Shown: positions 20,457-29,909, counted from the first letter of the stretch. The stretch: 64,000 nt of DNA from Pseudomonas typographi (GCF_014694385.1 NZ_JAAOCA010000004.1:124001-188000), one strand, 5' to 3'. A program made the numbers and translations. The notes: generated by a model from the sequence alone, not told the origin.

Positions 20457-20732
20457 ATGCCTCATTCACCTCTCGAGAAAAAACGCGTTTTAGGGCGTAT
20501 AAAGCGCGTGCGCGGCCAACTGGCCGCACTGGAAACCGCCCTAAACGAAGGCGCAGAGTGCGGGCCCGTGTTGCAGCAGATCGCGGCGATCCGAGGCGCG
20601 GTGAATGGTCTGATGGCTGGCGTGCTGGAAAGCCATTTGCGCGAGCAATTCATCGACGCCACGCAAGCCACGGAATCGCAAAGCGCGTCGGTCGATGAAG
20701 TGATTTCTCTGGTACGGACCTACTTACGCTAG
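20457..20732 (+). CDS. frmR: Formaldehyde-sensing repressor FrmR
   Basis: 91 residues of the all-alpha RcnR/CsoR family. It has Pro2, Cys35 and His60, the residues through which E. coli FrmR senses formaldehyde (Pro2-Cys35 crosslink) and by which FrmR differs from nickel/cobalt RcnR. It aligns along its length with FrmR (EKKRVLGRIKRVRGQ, LQQIAAIRGAVNGLMA, VLESHLRE). It is divergent from frmA-gfa with three G-tract sites between them, so it most likely represses both directions until formaldehyde appears. The 276-bp gap to the next gene shows no further feature. Confidence 0.92.
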   Translation: MPHSPLEKKRVLGRIKRVRGQLAALETALNEGAECGPVLQQIAAIRGAVNGLMAGVLESHLREQFIDATQATESQSASVDEVISLVRTYLR

Positions 20733-21008
20733 TACAGCGCTATCGAACGGCTGCGTTGTTGCGTGGCTCAATGCCAGGGCCACACGGCACGCGAGGTACC
20801 AGGGCGGGCGCGGGCAATACCGGCTCGACTCAAACGCCGACCTGTTTGATGCCGTCGGTGCCCCGGGAAAACGGAGCGACAACCGCCCAGGCAGTAAAAA
20901 CGCCAAAACCCTCTTGATCGGTCACTGAACTGCAACATTACCGTCCTTTTTCTGCCATCCGCACACCCCACAATCGCCGCCAATGAGATCGATCTCACAC
21001 AGGCGAAC

Positions 21009-22028
21009 ATGACCGATTTGAAGGCTGTAGCACTACTGGCAGGGGTATCACGGGCCACCGCCGCGCGTGCCTTCGCCTCGCCCGATGTGGTCCGCCCGGC
21101 GACCCGAGAACAGGTGTTCGCCGCCGCTCGCGCGCTGAACTTCCGCCCCAATCGCATCGGCCGGCAGTTGCGCCAGCAGGCCACGCGGCTGCTGGGCGTG
21201 GTGGTGCCCAATTTGCTCAACCCAGTGTTCGCCGAGCAGTTCCAGGCGATGGAACACGCGGCGCGGGTGCACGGCTACAACTTGCTGCTGGCCACCACGG
21301 ACTACAACGTGGAACGTGAAGCCGAGGTGGTGGAGGATTTGTTGCGCCAGCGCGTCGACGGCCTGGTGCTGACCGTCACCGAGGCCCACGACAACCCCCT
21401 GCTCGACGCGCTGAGCCGGGAGGTCACGCCCTTTGTACTGGCGTACCACCAGCCGCTGCGCGATGACTTCAGCGCCGTCTCGGTGGACAACCGCGCGGGC
21501 ATGGCCATGGCCACCGAGCATTTGCTGCAACTGGGCCACCGCCGTATTGGCATGGTCGCCGGCCCCGCGCTGCAGTCGGACCGTTCGCGTCTGCGCTACC
21601 TCGGTTACTGCGATGCCCTGCGCGCCCACGGGCTACCCAGTTTGCCGATCATCGAAATGCCTGCCCATACCCAAGCCGAACTGGCCACGCTCACGCCACA
21701 CCTACAGCGCCCGAACGCACCGACAGCGCTGGTGTGCTCCAACGACCTGCTGGCCATCAGCGTGATCGCCGAACTGCGCCGCGGTGGCCACCAGGTGCCA
21801 CGGCATCTGTCGGTAATCGGCTTCGATGGCATCGCCTTGGGCACGCAGATGCACCCGTCGCTGTGCTCGGTCGTGCAACCCATCGAAGCGCTTGCCCTGG
21901 CCGTAATCCAACAATTGCTGGCACAGATCGATGGCGCCGCCCCCGCATCCGTTTGCCTGCCCTGCCATATCCGCCCCGGCGAAAGCATCGCCAACACTTG
22001 GAGCAAACCCCATGAAAAGGTCCGCTAG
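21009..22028 (+). CDS. LacI-family transcriptional regulator
   Basis: 339 residues: HTH at about 1-25 (DLKAVALLAGVSRATAARAFASPDVVRP), hinge helix (IGRQLRQQATR, about 50-60), and a periplasmic-binding-protein-like sensor domain (LLGVVVPNLLNPVFAEQFQAM to the C-terminus). It overlaps the following binding-protein gene by 17 bp, so it appears to be the first gene of the ABC transporter/phosphodiesterase operon, presumably regulating it. The effector is likely the imported compound or a breakdown product; unknown. Confidence 0.88.
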   Translation: MTDLKAVALLAGVSRATAARAFASPDVVRPATREQVFAAARALNFRPNRIGRQLRQQATRLLGVVVPNLLNPVFAEQFQAMEHAARVHGYNLLLATTDYNVEREAEVVEDLLRQRVDGLVLTVTEAHDNPLLDALSREVTPFVLAYHQPLRDDFSAVSVDNRAGMAMATEHLLQLGHRRIGMVAGPALQSDRSRLRYLGYCDALRAHGLPSLPIIEMPAHTQAELATLTPHLQRPNAPTALVCSNDLLAISVIAELRRGGHQVPRHLSVIGFDGIALGTQMHPSLCSVVQPIEALALAVIQQLLAQIDGAAPASVCLPCHIRPGESIANTWSKPHEKVR

Positions 22029-23016
22029 TACCCTGGCTGCCGTGTTACTGCTGGGCGTCGCCCGCCTCGCTGCGGCCGCTGAAACGGCCATCTGCTACAA
22101 CTGCCCGCCGGAGTGGGCCGACTGGGGCACGCAATTACAGGCTATCGCCGCCGATACCGGCGTACAGGTGCCGCTGGACAACAAGAACTCGGGCCAGGCG
22201 CTGGCACAATTGGTCGCCGAGCAAGCGGCGCCGGTGGACGACGTGGTCTATTACGGCGTGACCTTCGGCCTGCAGGCGCAAAAAGCCGGCGTGCTCGACA
22301 CCTACAAACCCAAAGGCTGGGACGATATCCCGGCCGGCCTCAAGGACCCGCAGGGGCATTGGTTCGCCATCCACTCCGGCACCTTGGGCCTGATGGTCAA
22401 CGTCGATGCCCTGGGCGGCAAACCGGTGCCGCAGAGCTGGGCGGACCTGCTCAAGCCGGAGTACAAGGGCATGGTCGGCTACCTCGACCCTTCCAGTGCT
22501 TTCGTCGGCTACGTCACCGCCGTGGCGATCAACCGTGCCATGGGCGGCAGCCTGGACAACTTCGAACCGGCCTTGGCGTTTTTCCGCGAGTTGGCCAAGA
22601 ACTCGCCCATCGTGCCCAAGCAGACCGCTTATGCACGGGTTTTGTCCGGCGAGTTGCCGATCCTGGTGGACTACGACTTCAACGCGTATCGGGCGCGCTA
22701 CACGGACAAGGCCAATGTGGCCTTCGTGATCCCCCGTGAAGGGACGGTGTCGGTGCCTTATGTGATGAGCCTGGCGAAGAACGCACCGCACCGCGCCAAC
22801 GGCGAAAAAGTCTTGGATTACGTGCTGTCCGACAAGGGCCAGGCACTCTGGGCCAACGCCTACCTGCGCCCGGTTCGGCCGGTGAAGATGGCGGATGATG
22901 TGGCCAAGCGTTTCCTCCCCGCAGCGGATTACGCGCGTGCCGGTACCGTCGATTACGCCCAGATGGCGGCGGTCCAGGAAGCGTTCAGCGCGCAATACCT
23001 GCGCGAGGTCAAATGA
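22012..23016 (+). CDS. ABC transporter substrate-binding protein (iron/2-AEP/spermidine-like fold)
   Basis: 334 residues with a signal peptide (about 1-23; cleavage near RLAAAA-ETA). The mature protein is a type II binding protein of the Fe3+/putrescine/aminoethylphosphonate group: VPLDNKNSGQALAQLVAEQ, GTLGLMVNVDALGGKPVPQSWADLL and GYLDPSSAFVGY. An unusual CYNC pair sits five residues into the mature chain. The start at 22012 overlaps the lacI-type gene. Transport partners follow with 4-bp overlaps. The phosphodiesterase at the end of the operon suggests an organophosphodiester ligand, but the fold is also used for polyamines and iron. Confidence 0.85.
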   Translation: MKRSASTLAAVLLLGVARLAAAAETAICYNCPPEWADWGTQLQAIAADTGVQVPLDNKNSGQALAQLVAEQAAPVDDVVYYGVTFGLQAQKAGVLDTYKPKGWDDIPAGLKDPQGHWFAIHSGTLGLMVNVDALGGKPVPQSWADLLKPEYKGMVGYLDPSSAFVGYVTAVAINRAMGGSLDNFEPALAFFRELAKNSPIVPKQTAYARVLSGELPILVDYDFNAYRARYTDKANVAFVIPREGTVSVPYVMSLAKNAPHRANGEKVLDYVLSDKGQALWANAYLRPVRPVKMADDVAKRFLPAADYARAGTVDYAQMAAVQEAFSAQYLREVK

Positions 23017-23876
23017 TGACCGCGCTGGGCCAGCCAAACCTTGCCTTGGCCCGCCGACGCTGGCGATTGCCGGCACCGGCAACCTTCGCACTGGTGCCCG
23101 CCCTGGCCGTACTGACGGCTTTCTGGATACTGCCTCTGCTGCAACTGATCGCCCTTGGCACCCAGCACCGCGACGGCCCGTCCAGCGCCTATTGGCAGGT
23201 CCTGAGCAGCGCGCAATACCTGGGTAGCCTGGCACAAACCTGCACACTGGCGGTGGTGGTCACCGCCGCCGCGTTGCTGATAGGCGCGGTAGTCGGCTGC
23301 TTTTTGGCGCGCCAACGCTTCTGGGGGCGCTCGGCGCTGGTGGCGTTGCTGACCTTCCCGCTGGCCTTCCCCGGGGTGGTGGTAGGTTTTCTGGTGATAC
23401 TGCTGGGTGGTCGCCAAGGCTTGGCGGCCAGCGTGGGCCTGAGCGTGTTCGGCCAGCGCTGGGTGTTCGCCTACTCGCTGATCGGGCTGTTCATCGGCTA
23501 CCTGTACTTTTCCATTCCACGGGTCATCCTCACCGTCATGGCCGCCTGCGAAACCCTCGATCGCAGCCTTGAAGAAGCCGCGCGCTCATTAGGTGCCCGG
23601 CCCTGGCGGGTGGTGCTGGACGTGATCGTGCCGGGCCTGGCGCCGGCGCTGGTGTCTTGCGGGGCGATCTGCTTCGCCACGGCGATGGGCGCCTTCGGCA
23701 CCGCCTTTACCTTGGGCACGCAGCTGAATGTAACGCCAGTGGCGATCTACAACACCTTCACCAATTACGCCAACTTCGCCATGGCCGCGGCGCTGTCAGT
23801 GGTGTTGGGCGCGATCACTTGGGCAGCGCTGCTACTGGCCCGGCGCCTGATCCGGCAGACGGGAGCGACGTTATGA
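23013..23876 (+). CDS. ABC transporter permease 1
   Basis: 287 residues with six hydrophobic helices and the EAA loop characteristic of importer permeases (EEAARSLGARPWRVVLDVIVPGLAPAL, about 188-214). It is of the type found with binding-protein-dependent spermidine/AEP-like systems. ATG 23013 overlaps the binding-protein stop (ATGATGA), so translation is coupled. It pairs with permease 2 at 23873. Confidence 0.9.
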   Translation: MMTALGQPNLALARRRWRLPAPATFALVPALAVLTAFWILPLLQLIALGTQHRDGPSSAYWQVLSSAQYLGSLAQTCTLAVVVTAAALLIGAVVGCFLARQRFWGRSALVALLTFPLAFPGVVVGFLVILLGGRQGLAASVGLSVFGQRWVFAYSLIGLFIGYLYFSIPRVILTVMAACETLDRSLEEAARSLGARPWRVVLDVIVPGLAPALVSCGAICFATAMGAFGTAFTLGTQLNVTPVAIYNTFTNYANFAMAAALSVVLGAITWAALLLARRLIRQTGATL

Positions 23877-24670
23877 AACGCACCGCTGGCTTTTATGGGC
23901 GGTTGCTGTTCGTGCTGTTGGTGTGCGCGTTCATGCTGGTCCCGGTGTTGATGTCGTTGCTGGCGGGCCTGACCCGCAATTATTTCCAGGGGGTGGTTGC
24001 CAGTGGCTTGACCCTGGGCTGGCTGCTGCAGGTCTGGGCGGCCTATGCGGATACGGTCTGGCTTTCGCTGCGGCTGGCCGTAGCCTGCGCGGTAGGCGTG
24101 GTGATGATCGGGGTTCCGGCGGCCTATGCCTTGGTCCGCATGAACAACCGCTTCAGCCGCGCCTTCGAGGAATTGATGGTGCTGCCCGTGGCAATGCCCG
24201 GCCTGGCCAGCGCCCTGGCCCTGTTGCTGACCTACGGGCAATACGGCGCCTTTCGCGGCAGTTGGCTGTTTATTCTGGTGGGGCACGTGATCTTCACCTT
24301 GCCGTTTTTGGTTCGCCCGGTAATGGCGGTGATGCAGCGCCAGCACCTGCCAGTGCTGGAAGAGGCGGCAGCGAGCCTGGGTGCCGGCCCCCTGCAACGC
24401 TTCTTCACCGTCGTGGTGCCGAACAGCCGCGCGGGGATTCTCGCCGGGGTGCTGATGGTGGTGACCTTGTCCCTGGGTGAGTTCAACCTCACTTGGATGC
24501 TGCACACACCCATGACCAAGACTCTGCCCGTGGGCCTGGCCGACAGCTACGCCTCGGCGCGGTTGGAGGTCGCCAGCGCCTATACGGTGATCTTCTTGCT
24601 GTTGATCGTCCCTTTACTGATTGCCCTGCAGGCCATCAACCATCATCTCGCCCGTGGAGACCGTCCATGA
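23873..24670 (+). CDS. ABC transporter permease 2
   Basis: 265 residues, six predicted helices, with the EAA loop LEEAAASLGAGPLQRFFTVVVP. It forms the heterodimeric channel with the preceding gene. Start ATG 23873 overlaps the previous TGA by four bases (ATGA), and its own stop overlaps the ATPase start in the same way. Confidence 0.9.
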   Translation: MKRTAGFYGRLLFVLLVCAFMLVPVLMSLLAGLTRNYFQGVVASGLTLGWLLQVWAAYADTVWLSLRLAVACAVGVVMIGVPAAYALVRMNNRFSRAFEELMVLPVAMPGLASALALLLTYGQYGAFRGSWLFILVGHVIFTLPFLVRPVMAVMQRQHLPVLEEAAASLGAGPLQRFFTVVVPNSRAGILAGVLMVVTLSLGEFNLTWMLHTPMTKTLPVGLADSYASARLEVASAYTVIFLLLIVPLLIALQAINHHLARGDRP

Positions 24671-25725
24671 CCGGCACCGCTATTCGCCTCGAAGGCTGCC
24701 GCAAAACCTTCGACAACGGCACCGTCGCCCTGCACTCGCTGGACCTGCACATCCACCCTGGCGAGACGCTGGCGATCCTCGGCCCTTCCGGCTGCGGCAA
24801 GACCACCACCCTGCGGCTGATCGCCGGCCTCGAACACCCCGACAGCGGCCGTGTGCTGTTCGGCGAGCAGGACGTCACCGCCCTGCCGATCGAGCGCCGC
24901 GACGTGGGGATGGTGTTCCAGAACTATGCGCTGTTCCCCAACCTCGATGTGGCCGGCAATATCGCCTACGGGCTGAAAATCCGCGGCATGCCCAAGGCCG
25001 AACGCACTGCCCGCTGCGCCGAGCTGCTGGCGTTGGTAGGGTTGCAGGACCACGGCCGCCGGGCGGTCCACGAATTGTCCGGTGGCCAGCGCCAGCGCGT
25101 GGCCTTGGCCCGGGCACTGGCGCCGCGCCCACGGGTGCTGTTGCTCGACGAACCATTGGCGGCGCTCGATGCGCAACTGCGCGAGCGCCTGCGCAGCGAA
25201 CTGGATCAACTGCTGCGCCACCTGGGCATTACCGCGGTGTTCGTGACGCACGATCAAGGCGAGGCCATGGCCCTGGGCCATCGTATCCTGGTCATGGAGC
25301 ACGGCCGCGCCGCGCAATTGGCCAGCCCACAGGCCCTCTACCAGCAACCGGCCAATGCCTTCGTTGCCGGTTTTGTCGGCAACCTCAACGTGTTTCCGGT
25401 ACTCGCCCGCAGCCCTTGCGGGGTCAAGGTGCCGGGCGGCGACCTGCCCTGGAGCACGGCGGACTTTCCCGACACGCTCTACTGCCGCCCTGAGCACGTG
25501 CGCATCGCCGACGGTAACGGCCACCTGCACGGGCACCTGCTTGCGCAGTTTTTCCAGGGTGCCCACAGCCGGCTGCTGGTGGACGTGGGCGGTGCCCAAC
25601 CGCTGCTGGTCGACTGCGATGAATTCGGCAGGCACGGCATCGGCGATACGCTCGCGCTGAGCATCGCGCCGCGCCATCTATTCTGTTTGCAGGGCCGCGG
25701 CACGCGCAGCGAGGTCAGCCCATGA
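24667..25725 (+). CDS. ABC transporter ATP-binding protein with TOBE domain
   Basis: 352 residues. Walker A GPSGCGKT (about 39-46), Q-loop in VFQNYALFP, signature LSGGQRQR, Walker B LLLDEPLAALD and H-loop VTHDQ are all intact, so it should hydrolyse ATP. Residues after about 240 form an OB-type TOBE region (CRPEHVRI), typical of the PotA/FbpC/UgpC class. It is linked by 4-bp overlaps to permease 2 and to the phosphodiesterase. Confidence 0.92.
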   Translation: MTGTAIRLEGCRKTFDNGTVALHSLDLHIHPGETLAILGPSGCGKTTTLRLIAGLEHPDSGRVLFGEQDVTALPIERRDVGMVFQNYALFPNLDVAGNIAYGLKIRGMPKAERTARCAELLALVGLQDHGRRAVHELSGGQRQRVALARALAPRPRVLLLDEPLAALDAQLRERLRSELDQLLRHLGITAVFVTHDQGEAMALGHRILVMEHGRAAQLASPQALYQQPANAFVAGFVGNLNVFPVLARSPCGVKVPGGDLPWSTADFPDTLYCRPEHVRIADGNGHLHGHLLAQFFQGAHSRLLVDVGGAQPLLVDCDEFGRHGIGDTLALSIAPRHLFCLQGRGTRSEVSP

Positions 25726-26558
25726 GCCGGCCCTTCCTCATCGCCCAGATCAGTGACCCGCACCTCAAGGCCGGCGGCAAGTTCAGCTACGGCGTGGTGG
25801 ACACGCTCGGCGCGTTGCAGCGAATGGTGGCGCACCTCAACGCCAGCGTTCCACAGCCCGATGTGGTGGTCATCAGTGGCGACCTGGTGGACTTCGGCCG
25901 CGCCGATGAGTACGCCGTGCTGGCGCCGGTGCTCGGCCAACTGACCATGCCGTTTTATCTGGTGCCGGGCAACCACGACGACCGCGAGCAATTACGGATG
26001 GCGTTCACGGGCCAGGCCTGCTTGCCGGTCGACACCACAGCGCCAACCCTGGACTGGGTGGAAGACGCCCTGCCGGTGCGCCTGATCGGCTTGGACTCGA
26101 CGATTCCCGGCGCCCACGGTGGCGGCTTGACCCACCGCCAACTCGCCTGGCTCGACCAGCGCCTGGCCGAACGGCCGCACAGCCCGACCCTGCTGATCCT
26201 TCACCATCCGCCTTTCATCACCGGCATCGGCCACATGGACCGCGAGCCGTTCGCCAACGCTGCGGCGTTCGAACGGCTGGTGGGCCGGCATCCGCACGTG
26301 GAGCGCCTGCTGTGCGGGCACCTGCACCGCCCTATCCAAAAGCGCTTCGGCGGTACGGTGATCAACGTCTGCCCCGGGACCTCCCATCAAGTCGTCCTGG
26401 ACCTGCGCGAAAGCGCCCCGGCGCATTTCAGGCTGGAGCCGGCGGGGTATCTGCTGCACCGCTGGCACCCAGAGGAAGGGCTGGTAACCCATGGCGGGGT
26501 GGTTGGGGATTATCGCGGGCCGTTTCCGTTTTATGACGCTCGGGGGTTGATCGATTGA
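25722..26558 (+). CDS. GpdQ-like metallophosphodiesterase
   Basis: 278 residues of the calcineurin-like phosphoesterases. Metal-binding motifs are all present: D12-x-H14 (QISDPHL), GDLVDFGRADEY, PGNHDD, LHHPP and GHLHRP, plus PGTSHQV late in the protein. These closely follow GpdQ, the glycerophosphodiesterase of Enterobacter, rather than the shorter cAMP phosphodiesterase CpdA. It has no signal peptide, so it would act in the cytoplasm on phosphodiesters brought in by the ABC system whose ATPase gene overlaps it. Expected products are glycerol-3-phosphate plus an alcohol, or an analogous pair; substrate not proven. Confidence 0.85.
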   Translation: MSRPFLIAQISDPHLKAGGKFSYGVVDTLGALQRMVAHLNASVPQPDVVVISGDLVDFGRADEYAVLAPVLGQLTMPFYLVPGNHDDREQLRMAFTGQACLPVDTTAPTLDWVEDALPVRLIGLDSTIPGAHGGGLTHRQLAWLDQRLAERPHSPTLLILHHPPFITGIGHMDREPFANAAAFERLVGRHPHVERLLCGHLHRPIQKRFGGTVINVCPGTSHQVVLDLRESAPAHFRLEPAGYLLHRWHPEEGLVTHGGVVGDYRGPFPFYDARGLID

Positions 26559-27346
26559 AGCCGATGGTAATCAGCGTGACCGAAACAAACACGCTACTTG
26601 CGAAACTCAATAAAAAGCCAACAACTACGATAACGGACCCACCACACCAAAATCGCCAAACGCTTCAGCAACGTTAATTCTTGTGGTATAGGGGTTTACT
26701 GCAATCGGCCAAGACTATTGAACACCCGTCGCCAGCACTTTGGCATTTTCTTAATGCCGAAGAAGCCGCGGCCTTTTCAGTTTGCCCACCATCAATAAAC
26801 CCCCCACGTGGGGAGTGTGCCACAGCTACGCCGAATCGTGACACGCTTCGACAAGCTCGCGAAAAGCTACGCCGCGATGGTCTCACTGGCTTGCTCCATG
26901 CGGTGTTTGCGACATCTCTTTTCGTACAGAACCTAAGACCTGGAACGGCGGCGCGGGGTGAAGGCCAGTAGCTGACATCAATCAATCCTGTTTGTTAATG
27001 GCGCTGCGATCGCGCAGGCCGGATAGCAAGGCATTGTCACAACAGAGCATCACGACTGGATTCTGCCGTCAGTTACACAATCGGTCCGTTGCATTCAAAC
27101 AACCAATGACAATGAATCACACGCCGGGAAGCTTCCCATAACAGTCCGCCAACCTACCCAATTGTTTGCGTCTAACCTCATAACCACAACTCAGAAAAAT
27201 TCGGTCGCGAAAAGGCCTCTATCGTTATTATCAAACAATATTTCCTTCGTTCACTTCCCGTCTTTACCGTGCTGCCCTTTATTCCGTGTAGGCATGAACA
27301 CCGCACGCGGCATATCTGCGTTCTATTCACACCACAAGAGAACCCC
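26559..27346. other. Left border of the accessory segment, mostly non-coding
   Basis: Nearly 800 bp with lower GC than its surroundings, containing the IS5-family remnant described separately and otherwise only short frames without ribosome-binding sites. The last 80 bp hold the acyl-CoA-dehydrogenase-like gene's leader. No RNA gene or complete mobile element is seen. Confidence 0.5.
26817..26936 (+). mobile_element. IS5-family transposase remnant (C-terminal 40 codons)
   Basis: One frame reads VPQLRRIVTRFDKLAKSYA, continuing AMVSLACSMRCLRH and ending YRT-stop at 26936. The (R)RI(V/A)TR(F/Y)DKLA block is the conserved C-terminal signature of IS5-group transposases. The right terminal sequence TTTTCGTACAGAACC resembles the ends of the 180-bp element at 7412-7591. 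The rest of the transposase is missing, so it cannot move by itself. Confidence 0.7.
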
Positions 27347-28513
27347 ATGGACTTCGACTTCACTCCAAGACAACAGGAGATCTACGACATCGTTGGCGAT
27401 CTCGGCATGAACCGTTTCGGGCCTCGCGCCTTAGCACTCGAAGCGGCGGGCCACAGCCCGGTCGAGAACTTCAAGGACCTGTTCGACGCCGGCCTGAATG
27501 GCGGGGGTATTTCCAAAGAGTGGGGAGGTATAGGCGGCGGGGCGCTGGGTGAAGACCCGCTGGCGGCGCTGTTGGTGGTTGAGCAAACGGCGCGCTACTG
27601 CATGTCCACCGCGCAATGCGTTTCGCTGCATTACAATCTTTCGCATCGCCTTGAAGCGGTCGGCACAGCGGAGCAAAAGGCCCGCATTATTCCCGGCATC
27701 ATCCAGCAAGGGCACCTGGTCAATGGCACAGCGAGCGAGCCGGGCCGCACCGCACGCGGGCTTTATAATCTGCAAACCACTGCGGAGAAAGTCGACGGCG
27801 GCTGGGTGATCAATGGGCACAAGAACTACGGAACCATCGCCGATATCGCCCATTACAACATCGTCTCCGCCGTGATCAAGGGGGGCACAGTTCCGGAGGA
27901 TCATATGACCTTCATGATCCCCGTTGACGCTCCAGGGTTCACGATTATCGCGGACACCTGGAACCCTTTCGGCATGCGCGCGGCTTACAGCCCTGACCTA
28001 TTGTTGAAAGACTGTTTTGTCGCCGATCACAACGTGTTGGGCCCACCGGGTGAAACAGCAAGCAGCCGTTGGCAGGCGAAGGCTCACCTGGGCTTTGCGG
28101 CACAATATTTAGGCGGCTGCGAAGGTGTCTTCGACTTCCTCGTGGATTACCTGCCCAAGCGAGGTACGGCCAACGATAGCTATACACAGCTGCGCCTGGG
28201 GGAAATTCGCATCGCCATCGATGCGACACGCTGGCTGGTCTACAGGGCCTCCTGGCTATGGCAGAAGAAAGCGTTCGCGCAAGCCGAACTGTTCTCGATG
28301 AACGCTAAACATCAGGCGCTGCAGACTACACGGCTGGTCATCGACAGGGCAGCACAGATCGCGGGATCGAGCGCGCTGAATGCCGACACGGTATTGGCAC
28401 GTCATATACGCGATTTGCGCTATCAATCCCTGCACGAAAACCTCGATAAAACGGCGGCCACTGTCGGCAAGTTTCATCTGGGTCAACAGTTCGACGTTAC
28501 CGCTCGTTTATAA
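27347..28513 (+). CDS. Acyl-CoA dehydrogenase-family flavoprotein
   Basis: 388 residues with the family's order of domains: N-terminal helices (DFDFTPRQQEIYDIV), a beta domain (VNGTASEPGRTARGLY; GWVINGHKNYGTIADIAHY) and a C-terminal helical domain (AKHQALQTTRLVIDRAAQIAGSSALNADTVLARHIRDLRY). The usual catalytic Glu cannot be assigned with confidence, and the family includes DszC/SfnC-type flavin monooxygenases and ring-opening enzymes as well as true dehydrogenases. In this context, beside MmgE/PrpD and a flavin monooxygenase operon, a monooxygenase or dehydrogenase role in catabolism of the same compound is possible. ATG 27347 follows AAGAG. It is followed 34 bp later by the MmgE/PrpD gene. 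Confidence 0.8.
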   Translation: MDFDFTPRQQEIYDIVGDLGMNRFGPRALALEAAGHSPVENFKDLFDAGLNGGGISKEWGGIGGGALGEDPLAALLVVEQTARYCMSTAQCVSLHYNLSHRLEAVGTAEQKARIIPGIIQQGHLVNGTASEPGRTARGLYNLQTTAEKVDGGWVINGHKNYGTIADIAHYNIVSAVIKGGTVPEDHMTFMIPVDAPGFTIIADTWNPFGMRAAYSPDLLLKDCFVADHNVLGPPGETASSRWQAKAHLGFAAQYLGGCEGVFDFLVDYLPKRGTANDSYTQLRLGEIRIAIDATRWLVYRASWLWQKKAFAQAELFSMNAKHQALQTTRLVIDRAAQIAGSSALNADTVLARHIRDLRYQSLHENLDKTAATVGKFHLGQQFDVTARL

Positions 28514-28547
28514 CCGTGACGTTTCATCCACTCGGCTGGCGCCAATC

Positions 28548-29903
28548 ATGACCGACGTGCCCGCTCAATCTTTATCCGCGGCGATTGTCCGCCACGCAGC
28601 TAACACGACCTTCGAGCAACTACCGCCGGCTGTGATCCGCGCAGCCAAGCTATCGATTCTGGATACCCTCGCGGTCGCCTGGGCAGGGCTGGAATCAACT
28701 GGGGTGGCGCAGGCACGGGCGGTGGCGATAGACTCGGGCGGCAGGCCCGACAGCTTGGTGTGGGGCAGCGATCAGCGCCTGCCCGCTACGCAAGCGGCTT
28801 TCGCCAACGGCGTGGCGGCGGCAGCACTTGACTTCGACTCGCTGCACATCGGCGGCAGCGTACATGCCGATATCGTCGTATTGCCCGCGGTGCTGGCCAT
28901 TGCCGAACGGACAGCAGCAAGTGGGAAGGCACTACTGACGGCGCATGCGCTCGGCGTCGATTTGACGGCTCGGTTGGGGATGGCGGCACCCGGTCACTCG
29001 GGTTGGTTCTACAGCTCGATACATGGAATATTCGGCGCGGCGCTGGGCGCTGCTCATCTGCTCGGACTGGATGAAACCAGCACTGTCAACGCCCTGGGCC
29101 TAGCGCTACCCCAAGCGGGTGGCACGCAACAACCGATGGTGGAGAAGAGTCAGGCCAAACGACTGCAATCGGCTTTCGCGGCACGCGCTGGTGTAGATGC
29201 TGCACTGCTCGCCGCGCAGGGATTGCAAGGCCCCCGCGAGGTATTCGAGGGGCGGTTCGGCGCGTTCAGACTGTATGAGTCAGCGAACCCTGCGACCGTC
29301 CTCGATGGCTTGGGGCAACGCTGGGAGGGGCAGTCGACGGCCTTCAAAAAATACTCCAACTGCGGCGCGGCCCATGCCGCGCTGAGCGTGGCTTTGGAGC
29401 TTATTCGCGAACACGATTTGCGTCCTGAGACGGTAAGCGGGGTAACGGTAATACTAACGCCATACGCTCACCGTGCTGTCGGAGCGGCTTACGAGCCTGG
29501 CGATCAGCCTCAGGTGGCCGCGCAATTCAGCGTGCAATATGCCGTGGCCACTGCCTTGCGTTATCGCCGCTTCGAGCTCCAGGATATCGAACCCGCCGCG
29601 GCATGCGACCCCGAGACGGTAGCACTGGCCCGGCGGGTGCGGGTGGAAGTCTACCCGGACAGTAACGCACGAATGCTCCCGGCACATGTGGCGTTCGCCA
29701 CCAATAAGGGAATTTTTGAACGTACCGCCCTCTCTATTCCGGGTAGCGCCAGCAACCCTCTTACCGAGGATGAGGTGCTGGCCAAGGCCCGGACATGCTT
29801 TGCCTATGGAGCACGATCGCTGGCTACTGCCGCTTCTGAGCGGTTGATTCAAAAAGTCTGGGCATTCGAAACGATCGACGATGTATCGACCCTTTGGAGA
29901 TGA
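28548..29903 (+). CDS. MmgE/PrpD-family protein
   Basis: 451 residues with the all-helical then alpha/beta layout of MmgE/PrpD (2-methylcitrate dehydratase, cis-aconitate decarboxylase, iminodisuccinate epimerase): AAKLSILDTLAVAWAGLES, FANGVAAAALDFDS, MVEKSQAKRLQSAFAARAG and FKKYSNCGAAHAAL. No methylcitrate cycle genes are near, so it is not called prpD. A dehydratase, decarboxylase or epimerase of a hydroxy-acid intermediate is likely. ATG 28548 is chosen; upstream in-frame residues overlap the preceding gene. It ends six bases before the convergent TIM-barrel gene. Confidence 0.85.
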   Translation: MTDVPAQSLSAAIVRHAANTTFEQLPPAVIRAAKLSILDTLAVAWAGLESTGVAQARAVAIDSGGRPDSLVWGSDQRLPATQAAFANGVAAAALDFDSLHIGGSVHADIVVLPAVLAIAERTAASGKALLTAHALGVDLTARLGMAAPGHSGWFYSSIHGIFGAALGAAHLLGLDETSTVNALGLALPQAGGTQQPMVEKSQAKRLQSAFAARAGVDAALLAAQGLQGPREVFEGRFGAFRLYESANPATVLDGLGQRWEGQSTAFKKYSNCGAAHAALSVALELIREHDLRPETVSGVTVILTPYAHRAVGAAYEPGDQPQVAAQFSVQYAVATALRYRRFELQDIEPAAACDPETVALARRVRVEVYPDSNARMLPAHVAFATNKGIFERTALSIPGSASNPLTEDEVLAKARTCFAYGARSLATAASERLIQKVWAFETIDDVSTLWR

Positions 29904-29909
29904 TCGCGC

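Noticed and set aside
20733..21008. Insertion element or short gene between frmR and the lacI-type gene
   Set aside because: A 60-codon minus-strand frame exists but has no ribosome-binding site, and no terminal repeats are present.
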